Source: Actinernus sp. WN-2022 (lineage: Eukaryota; Cnidaria; Anthozoa; Actiniaria; Actinernidae). From it: a stretch of 64,000 nucleotides of DNA. Position 1 is the stretch's first letter, and each line of letters begins with the position of its first letter. The translations under genes and the position numbers were made by a program. The stretch lies in the NCBI GenBank assembly GCA_030867875.1, contig JAOWCC010001589.1, forward strand, positions 79,569,537 through 79,633,536, in the 5' to 3' direction. This document shows, piece after piece, positions 27,801 through 39,800 of this stretch. The notes beneath the pieces are model-generated. The model was not told the origin of the DNA, did not search any database, and worked only from the letters and a program-made list of their open reading frames with translations.

Positions 27801-30800
27801 GCATAAGTCCAATCCCGAAGATTAAGGAGCCTAAGTCAAACAATGATTACAGGCCCATATCCATCTTACCGGCGATGTCAAAGATCTATGAAAGGCTAGT
27901 GCTTCGTCAAATGGCAGGCTTCTTGACAAATAATGCGGTGCTAAATACTAACATGAGTGATTATCGCAAGGGTCATTCAACCACTTCGGCCATGCTTGCC
28001 ATGCGCGACGATATCCTACTTGCCATGAAACGAGGCGAAGTCACAATAGCTGTTCTAGCTGATTTCTCAAAAGCCTTTGACACTGTGGCCTACCAAAAAA
28101 TACTCTCGAAGTTGCACTCTCAAGGGTTTTCTAAGTCATTCCTAAAATGGATTACTAGTTACTTAACGGGGAGGAGGCAGTTTGTCCAGATCGACGATCG
28201 TAAATCAGATGACATGCACGTGACCTCTGGGGTACCCATGGGTCAATTCTTGGCCCCGTTCTCTTCAATCTATACGTTTATAATGATCTTCCCGAGATAC
28301 TACCTACTTCTGTTAATTGTCACCAATATGTATAGAAAACACATAACATTAAATGAATTAATAAAGGACTTAAAATTTACAATTTGTGTATATAAAATTA
28401 ACTGTTTGGCAGTGATGTGAAAGTCTAAGATAAAATTGTTACAATAGAAATTCTAAATGTGGTAAATACCTCTACCTTCAAACCCCAACCCCCTTAGAAA
28501 TGTGCGCTTAAACTTGCAGTTATTGTATGTCTTGCAAGATATTCTATCTTGTTCGCATTTCTTCAGCAGTTTAAACTCACATGCTAATCACAAACTAGTT
28601 ACTTGCTTTCCTATATCTTTGTTAGACATTGCCGTCAGACTTAATGGATCGTCTTCTTCGAATGCTGGCCGAATAGAGATCCGCTACGCTGGAATCTGGG
28701 GAAAGATCTGTGGAACTAAATGGGACATGAATGATGCAAACACTGCTTGTAGACAGCTTGGGTTCCAAAAGGCCGTGCACTCCTTACAGGGGCTGTATTC
28801 AGGTGGCAGTGGCCCTTGGTGGCTATACGATCTTAGGTGTCGTGGGACGGAGTCCAGTCTGGCTTATTGCAGTCACACTGGCTGGGGTGGACGTTCAACA
28901 TGTTATAACTACGATGCTGGTGTCATCTGTAGCAACAGCAGTCAAATAACACGTATGTAATCAAACTGATACAGCATGAAACAGAGGGAGTAACGAGAGA
29001 GAGATAGAGAAAGGGGGGTAAAGGGAGTAGAGTGAGGGGAGGGGCGAAAATATTAATTTGAAATTCCCGTCAATTAGGTTATCGTCGAATTTAATTCAGA
29101 CGAATTTAATTTAAGTAGAATTAAATTCGTCTGAAATAAATTCGACTGATAACGCGACATATGAACTAGGCCTTAGACAAGTGCAAAGCGGTAATGGCCG
29201 CAATTGCAGTCCGTATCTTCATACCTCCCCTGTGAAGCATATGATTCAGGCCAACAGCCAATGGCCCGTTTTACTGTGACTGTTTGTGTTGTCCCCATCC
29301 CAAATCCTTGGAATAAAGTTTTTTTTTCAAGATAATCTTCTGATGCGTTAATTCACAAATAGATGATGGTTCTCCATGTTCTATAACAAATTATACTATA
29401 AATTACGGGAGCATCCCAAGAACGCGCGATTTCATTGGCTGCTCAATGTGCTTCATTTTCTATAATGCACGCTCGAGAATTTATTTCCGTGTAGATCGAA
29501 TTTTATATGATAAAACGAAAAGAAGATGGTTCTGCACTTTCGAGGTCTTGAAAAGCTGCTAAATTCTCGAGCGTGCATAATAATAATAATAACGATACTG
29601 ATGAGTATAGTAATTTTAATTTTAAATGACAATTATTTTGATATCGATTATACTATTGTTACGATGTTTAGGATATAAATACAATAAAGATATTACTGAT
29701 ATAGAGTATAGATTAACGTTCTCTTACAAAAGCAGAAACTTCTCTTTTTTTTCTTCAGAAATCTCTGTTCGCCTAAGTGGTGGCCCTAATCCACTTTCCG
29801 GCCGCGTGGAAGTAAATATCTTTGGAGTCTGGGGCACAGTGAACACTGTTGGATGGGATATCAATGACGCACGCGTGGTTTGCCGCCAGCTGGGTTATAG
29901 GGAGGTTCGTTATATCTACACAGGGCAGCTCTTTGGACAAGGGAATGGCCCGAAGTGGCTTTCTGATCTCCGTTGTCTTGGTAACGAGAAGTTATTGATG
30001 GAGTGTCCCTACAGGGTGTTGTCATCGTCGTCTCGTTACAGTACAACAATAGCAGGCGTGGAATGCACTAACTCAAGCCACGTGACAGGTATTAACAGCA
30101 AATTCTTTAGCCAAAACTGGAAGGTAAGAACGTCTTGGGGGTTTCTAGATACGTCGATGGTTTCAAAACAGTTCTACGCAGTTCTTAGGTCAGTTGTAAC
30201 TTTCACGCGTGCCAACAGTTCTTAGGTCAGTTGTAACTTTCACGCGTGTTGGCGAGCTTACACCTGTCTCTATTATTTCGAGTCCCGGTAACATATGTGC
30301 GTTGAGTTTGTTGGTATCTCGCCCTTGTTCCGAGGGATGATATTCTCGGAGTTCTCCGGTTTTCCTTCCTCCATGAAAACCATCACGCTAAATTCGAATT
30401 CGATCTGTGGTTTATCCGGGTCCTGATTTGGATCAGCCCTTATGGTTGTTTCAGGTCCATTAGAATTCAGTGTTTTTTTAAATAAAGTTTGCTAAATTTT
30501 GTAGACTGCCATACACAAGTTGTGTGAATGTTTGATTTGGCTCGAAGATGTTGAATGTCTCTCACTCAGTATCGAACTGTAACATGTGTGTAATTTTACT
30601 ACAGGACTTGCTATTCGTTTAGTCGAAGGCTCTTCGAACAGTGGACGACTAGAGATCAGGTACAATCACCGTTGGGGCACAATATGTGATGATAAATGGG
30701 GTTTGGAAGAAGCCATTGTAGTTTGTCGTCAGCTTGGATTCAGAGGCGTGAAGCGATACTACACACACAGTCTCCAGGGAACCGGGCCAATTTGGATGGA

Positions 30801-33800
30801 CCATGTAAAGTGTACTGGAAAGGAATTGGTTTTGTCCGAATGTGTCCACAGAGGTTGGGGCCGACATACTTGCTCGCATTCCGAAGATGTTGGTGTTGTG
30901 TGCAAAAGGTTTAATGCTAATACTACCGCAGGTAATACTACATTTAAAAAAGAGAAGAAAAGACTTTGACGATCTTAAAATGAAACTACTCATATAAACT
31001 GCTGGAAAATTATCTTTATAACATTGAAATCACAACAATAGTAGCAATGCTTGATGTTTTGTAGGAATATTTTACATGGGTATGTCTCGTAAGAGGTCGC
31101 GCATTGTTTTGGTCCCTTTCCAGAAGTGATAAACTCCTTGCTTCATCGTTGCAAAAATTATCATGATGAGATAGAGGAAGATAAGAAGGAGGAGGAGAGA
31201 AGAGGGGTTTGGAGGAGGGAGTCGAGTAAGGGGAAGGAGTAAGAGAAGGAGTAACAAGGGAAGCGGAGGAAGGATAGGAGGAAGAGAAATAAAGTGAAGG
31301 AGAGGTAAGTAGATGTGAGGATATGGGAGAAGAGAAGATGGAGAATTACAAGTGCATGGGAAGGACGGAGGAGGAATAGATGAGCAGAGGAAGACAATCG
31401 CGCGAAGAATATGAGGTGTACGTATTGGTGAGGTGAATGGAGAAAATGAATGAGTACGGAGAACAGTAATAAGGAGGAAGGAGGGGTAAGAGGAGTAAAT
31501 ACGAATGAGGAGTTAGGAGGAAGAGAAATCAAGTGAATGGGGAGTTAAGTAGACTTTAGGAGATGGGAGGACGGAGGAGGAAAAAGGAGCGGAAGAAGCG
31601 ATCGATGAGTATGACGTGTACATATTAGTGAGGTGGATCGATACAATGAAGTAGTAGAGGGAATAAGTAGAAAAAGGAGGAGTCGAAGCAAGGAGGAGGA
31701 ATAAGGAGTAGGAGTAGGAGAGGGAGGTTTTCGGCAAGATCTTAGTCATGCTGTGACGTGCTTGGAAAGGAGGGGAATCAATGATTTTGATGGGGATAAC
31801 TTTAATGTTTTCTATCAGACAGTCTATTCCCGCAAACTTAGTTCCATCAGTATTGAGTCCTTGTCTGAGGATATGCGTGAGTCTGATCTTCTGTGTCATC
31901 AATCTAGTGATCTTAGCACTTTGGCTGATCAGTATGACAGTACGCTTTGTTCTCTTCTGGATAAATATGCGCCAATCGTACGACGTTGTGTGACTGTTCG
32001 TCCATCTGCCCCGTGGTACAATGAGCAGGTTGGGACTGAGAAGAACAAAAGGAGAAAACTCGAGAGAAAATGGCGAACATCTGGGTTTGACTGTGATCGG
32101 GAGAGGTATGTGTACCAATGCTCTGTTGTCAACAACCTCATAACTCAGCTCAAAACGTCCTACTATAAGGATATCATTACAAACAACTCGGGTGATCAAA
32201 AGGTTTTATTTCGAACTGTGAATAAGCTTCTCCAAAAAGTAGATGTCAAGCGCTATCCTCATACTGATTCGGATGGAGCCACGTTGGCTGATTGCTTTGC
32301 TGATTTCTTTACTCAGAAGATTGAGAAGTTACACCGTGAGTTAGATCTGAAGCAAGCCTCTAGGGTGTCTCCTATTACGAACACGTTAGCTACTGATGAT
32401 TATAGATGTAATCTCTCCCAACTTTCTAATGTTGATCAGGCTTCTATACGCGTGTTCGTAGTGAAGATGGCAAAGAAATCGTGTAATTTGGATCCCCTTC
32501 CTGCTTCTGTAATGGAACACTGCATTGACCTACTTCTCCCTACTATAACAAACATTGTCAACTTGTCGTTTATATCTGGGTGTATGCCGGATTCAATGAA
32601 GATAGCAGAACTATTGCCAACTCTTAAGAAGCCTGATGCTGACTTCAAGCTGTATCAAAACTTCAGGCCGATATCTAATCTAAAGATGGTTTCAAAGGTA
32701 GTCGAGAAGGCAGCTGCTGTGCAGCTGATTCATCACGTGTCATCTAACCATCTTGATGAATGGCTTCAGTCTGCATACAAGCTCTACCACTCAACTGAGA
32801 CTGCCTTAGTTAGGGTCCAGAACGATATAATGTTAGCCATTGACAACAAGAAATCTGTCCTCCTGCTGTTGTTGGACCTCTCAGCGGCTTTTGATACGGT
32901 GGACCATTCAATTCTCATATCAAGGCTGTCGAGTCGATTTGGCATTACGGGTTGTGCGCTTGCCTGGTTTGAATCATACCTTAGTTCCCGTTCATTCTAT
33001 GTAAATGTTGATGGAAGTAAGTCAAGTGAACGTAGTTTGTCTTGTGGTGTGCCCCAGGGGTCGGTATTGGGCCCACTGCTCTATTTACTCTATACTGCGC
33101 CTGTGGGGGATATCTTGAGGTCTCACAATCTACTCTACCATCTCTATGCAGACGACACTCAATTGTACATTACATTTGATGCAGATTCAGAAATAGATGC
33201 ATGCGCGGCAAGGTTAAAGGTGGAAAGATGTGTAAGGGACATTGATGACTGGATGGTTAACAACCGGCTACGATTGAATGATGACAAGACTGAGCTTATT
33301 GTTTTGAGCTCCCGGTTTAAACCACGACCAAGTATTACATCTGTTGAAGTGGGTGATGATACGATCAGACACCGGTCTACTGTTCGTAACCTGGGCGTTA
33401 TACTTGATGAGTCCATGTCCCACGGAGATCATGTCAGTAGCATATGTAAATCTGGACACTATCACCTTAGGAATATAGGGAAAATTAGGAAATACCTTGA
33501 TGAAAAATCAACTGAAACTCTTATACATGCGTTCGTTACTGCAAAACTAGATTATTGTAATTCACTTCTTCATGGACTCACTAAGCATCAATTAGATAGA
33601 ATGCAGTCAGTATTAAATACAGCTGCTCGCATCGTTACACTTACACGTAAATATGATCACATAACCCCAGTTCTAATTAGATTGCACTGGCTGCCAGTCT
33701 CACAGCGCATAATTTTTAAGGTTTTACTATTAGTTTATAAGGCCCTTAATGGCCTATCGCCACAATATATTACAGAACTACTCAAATATCGCCCTAATGT

Positions 33801-36800
33801 TCGCACGCTGCGCTCTACTGAACAGAAATTATTAGTCATTCCTAAGTCACGCACAGTCTCATATGGTGACAGAGCTTTTTCTGTAGTGGGTCCAAAAGTC
33901 TGGAATACATTACCGTTATCAATCCGCCTCTCACCAAATGTAGATATTTTTAAAAAGTCACTAAAGACACATCTTTTTAAACTAGCCTATAATTGATGTA
34001 CAATATTTTAATTTGATTTGATTTTAATTTCTTACGTCATTGTCCATAGGGAAAATTTTTAGGTTGATTATTTTTAAAAATATTGTAAATAGGTTATTTC
34101 ATTTTAGTTTTAATTATTCAATTCTTTATATAATATTCAATGTAAAGCGCCATGAAAAATTAGTTGATATGGCGCTATATAAATAAACTTATTATTATTA
34201 TTAATATTATTATCCAGGAATTGCTTAAGTAGGCCCAGTAAATTATATTATCAATAATTCATTAAGAAAAAACAAAGGAAATCGCCTCCGGATCGAGTTT
34301 GTAAATCCGATAAAGTACGGGCTACTCATTCTGTAGTATTACTTATAGAGTACCACCAACAGTCTACCCACAGTCTACATGATTAAGAAAGTATTCGTAG
34401 CCTTACATCTTAAACGCTATAATTTCAGACTACAAGATACGTCTCGTCGGAGCCCAGTCTTCTGATGCTGGCCGCGTAGAAATACGTTTGCATGGAGTCT
34501 GGGGAACAGTGTGTAATGACTATTGGGGATATAAGGATGCGCGCGTTGTTTGCCGGGAACTAGGATTCAAGGATGCTATCAATACTACAGATCAGCCGTC
34601 GTTTGGAGCGGGCTCGGGACCAATCTGGTTGGATGACGTAAATTGCCGCGGGACAGAGAAGTCAATTCTTCAATGCTCGCACAGAAAATTGGCAACACAC
34701 AACTGTAACCACAGGGAGGATGCGGGGGTGCACTGCGTCATTTCAGGGGCAAGAAAACGTGAGTCGACCATCAATCCAAACTTGAATAACGTAATGTTTG
34801 TAAAGGCGCTTTCTGGCAACGCTAAATGATGAAACGTATGCCCAAGACAGGGTTGTCGTCAGGATTTGGGGTAAGTCAGGCAAAATTCAGAAATGGGAAA
34901 AATATGTGGAAAACTTGGAAATAGTTGAAGGTAAGTTCGAGCAAAGTCAGAAAATAATTGGAGAAATGTTAGAGATCCCGAGGGTGAGTGCGTTTATATT
35001 ATAACCCAGTGAGTGACATCCAGTGGTTAAAGTTACTTGGGACTTGATATGAGAGTGAAGGGAGGGGAGGGGGCAGTCTGATGGGAGGGGGGAGTTCCTT
35101 GGTGAAGGGGTGTCATTGGCTCCCATGCCTCCCTATTTTGCGCAACAAACGTGCAAGATAAACTTTGCATTCTTACTGAACAAACCCGATTGTTACGATG
35201 GAGTAATTGGTAAACATTCATATAGCCTTTTGCAACTTGTGTATGGATATCAGACCATCCTTCAGCGTCGGAGTGTTTTACTGTCTATACAAACCCCACA
35301 TACCTTCTCAATTAAGTATGATGTCAATTTTATTGCTCTATTGTACAGCTGCGAATGTTCGTCTGGCCGGTTCAAAGTCTACAGCATCTTTTGGCCGAGT
35401 AGAAATATTTTACGCCGGAGAGTGGGGCACAGTATGCGACAAGGGATGGAATCTACAGGATGGTCACGTGGTATGCCGTCAGTTGGGATTCGCTGAAGCC
35501 AATACCGTTACCAAAGGCGCGTCATTTGGTAATGGATCTGGAAATGTGTGGCTGGACAATGTTCGTTGCCATGGTAACGAGAGCGCGTTGTCATCGTGCA
35601 TGCACTCAGGTTGGATGAGCAGCACCTGCACACATGATAGAGACGCCGGTGTCATCTGCTCAACTACTGTTAACTGGTGCCGCAGTGATCCCTGTGTGAA
35701 TGGAGGAACTTGTCAAAGTGGTTCTAAACATTTTACCTGCTCGTGTACGTGGGATTTTGCTGGCGAAATGTGTCAAGTCTTTGTCGGTAGGTGAATTCAA
35801 AAGTGAAATCCGGAAGGAATTATGCAAACTTGTTTTCGCCTTACGAGATTATAAACCTATGCAAAATTTACAAACGAAATGTTGTCTACTACCAGCATAC
35901 GTCCCTTGCGAATTCCCGAACTTTTGTATGTCCGCTACTTCGTGGCCGGCGAGTACATCTTGTATCCACTAAAACATTTCTTAATCTATATTCACTTTCT
36001 CCAGCCAATATTATATTTTAAAATACATTAAAGTATCTCTAATTATAATGATTTTTCATATACCCTTACATTCTTTTATTTATGTCTTATCAAACTCATT
36101 AATAAAAAATATAATCCATTAAGCAAAAACAAAGGAAATCAATGTGCGATAAGTGATCTGTAAATCTGATACAGATTCGTCCTGATTTGCATAAACGTTT
36201 GATTAGCTGAAAACCATGACTCTATTCATCTCAACGTTTGATAAGGGGCCGACCATTTGACTTTTGAAGGGGGGGGGGGGGGGGGATGGGTGTTCTTGTC
36301 TGTGCTCGATTTCTTTTTCTTTAGCAGTGTTGTTGCACGAAATTTTTTTGCGAAAAAAGCGGAGCCAGAACAAAGCTTTTCCGCTTGCAGGATATTTTTT
36401 TTCAACACCGTTGGCTTGCAAACACCCACCCCCCCCCCCTCAAACGTTAAATGGTCGGCCCCTAAGCTATATACAGACTTTTTCCGTGCTCGCCTGCGGC
36501 TCGTGTTTGTAAATGCGATAAAGCACGACTACCCATTCTGTATCTATTACTTCTCAACTGTGCTTTTCTGGTTCAGGGAACAACTCCGTTGTGCTAGAGA
36601 TACGTATGGACAAGAGTCAGGTATTTACAAGTGAATTAATGGCAATAAATACGCATGCAGAGTAGCACATAGAGACCTATCGTTATATATTCTTTATATA
36701 TTTGATATGTACTCTTATTTACCATGTTTTGCCAAACGTTGTAAATAAGAGGACATACCACAGTAAACTATCTTAAATTTGTTTTTTACAACAACAAACT

Positions 36801-39800
36801 AAAACTTGTCAAGCGCCAGAGCCTAGAAGACGAGGGAATTTGAAAAGTAATTCTGGCGCGCTATTACGAATCAATCTTGTGCGAACGATCACGTCGTCTG
36901 GTATGTCCTCTTATTTCCAATGGTAATCAACCAATCAGAAAATGAGAAATTGAGCATTTGTTGTAAATATGGGGTTAACTGACGAATAGCCGAAATTGTA
37001 ACTGACAACTGATAAATTAGAGTTCCAGCTTTGAAATTCATCAAACCGAATAATGTCAATTCTCGGAGACTACCCTTAAATTGACATTCTTGACGGTTAA
37101 CCGTAATTTTAAACCATATACCGGGTCGAGATCACGTGCTCAGATATCAATATCCGTGATAGAAAACAGAGCGGATTTCGTATGAGTGGGACAAATATAG
37201 CGCATGTCCGTATAAGGTCTATAATAGTTTTACAAAAAACGAATGAGAACTGGAATGAACGCCAGACGAGTCGGTTGTGCCGGCAAATGGGCCGATACGC
37301 AAAACGATAGATATGTCAGATATCAGTGAAGAGGAGTACAATTAAACAGCCAACGTGATCAGTAATCACGGGCTTTGCACAATAACAACAATGATTACTT
37401 TGTTTGTTTACAGTGGGATGCTGCTGTATTCAAGACTGCAGTCGCTACTGCCCTGCAGGTTTATTGTGAAGGAGGAAGTTGCACAAATAAGTAAGTACAG
37501 AAACGATCGATGAGTAAGTACGGTAGTGCTTTCTTACGTGACGGATTTGTTGAGAGTACTTCAAGCTTTCACATCTTGTCTCGGCAGTAAAACCATACAC
37601 GTTCGCAAGCGTTCAGTATCCGATACTACCCTACAGCAAAGTGACATCCTTATCATGTATGGGTATCCCAAACCTTCCCATGATCCTTCCGTGCTCCTGG
37701 TACGATTCGCCATACTACAGCCAGGGGGTGACTCGAAAACAGTGGTCAGCAAACGTGTCTTGAAGGCTATGGTACAGGATTCGGTAGTAAAGATCAGCCA
37801 AGGTCTGGGACACAGTGTTATCTCCGTTGATAGCGAGGAGTTTCCTACTCCACAGCCCCGAAAGCATAACAAACCAATCACTCCTACAGTCATGGTGGTC
37901 AGCGTTCTTGTGCCAGTCATTGTACTTATTATCATCATAACTGCAGTGTTATGGCGGTGGAGAAGGTGGGCATGTAAACTATTGATATTCACATACAGTA
38001 GTGGTCAGCATTCTTGTGCCAGTCATTGTACTTATTATCATCATAACTGCAGTGCTATGGCGGTGGAGAAGGTGGGCATGTAAACTATTGATATTCACAT
38101 ACAGTAGTGGTCAGCATTCTTGTGCCAGTCATTGTTCTTATTATCATCATAACTGCAGTGTTATGGCGGTGGAGAAGGTGGGCATGTAAACTATTAATAT
38201 TCACATACAGTAGTGGTCAGCATTCTTGTGCCAGTCATTGTTCTTATTATCATCATAACTGCAGTGTTATGGCGGTGGAGAAGGTGGGCATGTAAACTAT
38301 TAATATTCACATACAGTAGTGGTCAGCATTCTTGTGCCAGTCATTGTTCTTATTATCATCATAACTGCAGTGTTATGGCGGTGGAGAAGGTGGGCATGTA
38401 AACTATTAATATTCACATACAGTAGTGGTCAGCATTCTTGTGCCAGTCATTGTTCTTATTATCATCATAACTGCAGTGATATGGTGGAGTAGAAGGTGGG
38501 CATGTAAACTATTAATATTCACATACAGTAGTGGTCAGCATTCTTGTGCCAGTCATTGTTCTTATTATCATCATAACTGCAGTGTTATGGCGGTGGAGAA
38601 GGTGGGCATGTAAACTATTAATATTCACATACAGTAGTGGTCAGCATTCTTGTGCCAGTCATTGTTCTTATTATCATCATAACTGCAGTGTTATGGCGGT
38701 GGAGAAGGTGGGCATGTAAACTATTAATATTCACATACAGTAGTGGTCAGCATTCTTGTGCCAGTCATTGTTCTTATTATCATCATAACTGCAGTGTTAT
38801 GGTGGTGGAGAAGGTGGGCATGTAAACTATTAATATTCACATACATTAGTGGTCAGCATTCTTGTGCCAGTCATTGTTCTTATTATCATCATAACTGCAG
38901 TGTTATGGCGGTGGAGAAGGTGGGCATGTAAACTATTAATATTCACATACATTAGTGGTCAGCATTCTTGTGCCAGTCATTGTTCTTATTATCATCATAA
39001 CTGCAGTGTTATGGCGGTGGAGAAGGTGGGCATGTAAACTATTAATATTCACATACAGTAGTGGTCAGCATTCTTGTGCCAGTCATTGTTCTTATTATCA
39101 TCATAACTGCAGTGTTATGGCGGTGGAGAAGGTGGGCATGTAAACTATTAATATTCACATACAGTAGTGGTCAGCATTCTTGTGCCAGTCATTGTTCTTA
39201 TTATCATCATAACTGCAGTGTTATGGCGGTGGAGAAGGCGGGCATGTAAACTATTAATATTCACATACAGTAGTGGTCAGCATTCTTGTGCCAGTCATTG
39301 TTCTTATTATCATCATAACTGCAGTGTTATGGCGGTGGAGAAGGTGGGCATGTAAACTATTGATATTCACATACAGTAGTGGTCAGCATTCTTGTGCCAG
39401 TCATTGTTCTTATTATCATCATAACTGCAGTGTTATTGTGGTGGAGATGGTGGGCATGTAAACTATTGATATTCACTACATTAGTGGTCAGCATTCTTGT
39501 GCCAATCATTGTTGTTATTACTCGGGCTGCCTGTGGTATAAGAGGTAAATTCCATACTAGGAGTAATACAGTACCGCTCGAAACCTGTATTCTGATTGTA
39601 TATGTAGTTATGATATGAAATCATGTTTGCCGCGTAGCACTAGTAAGTGTAAATAATGTGATGTAAAGTGGTAAGCTGTAGTGCTATGTGTGCACGCCCT
39701 ACGAGGGAAAGAGAAAAAATCTCTGACACAAGTGGGACTCGAACCCAACGACCTCCAGGTTGCATGTCTGGCGCTCTACCAACTGAGCTATCAAGTCAGA

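Noticed and set aside
31160..32199. Minus-strand Ser/Leu/Phe-rich frames
   Set aside because: They are the reverse of a polypurine tract and of the LINE RT frame.
38001..39618. Many 62-codon frames as a family of small membrane proteins
   Set aside because: They are the same transmembrane exon repeated every 106 bp; each frame starts without ATG and ends by frame shift into the next copy.
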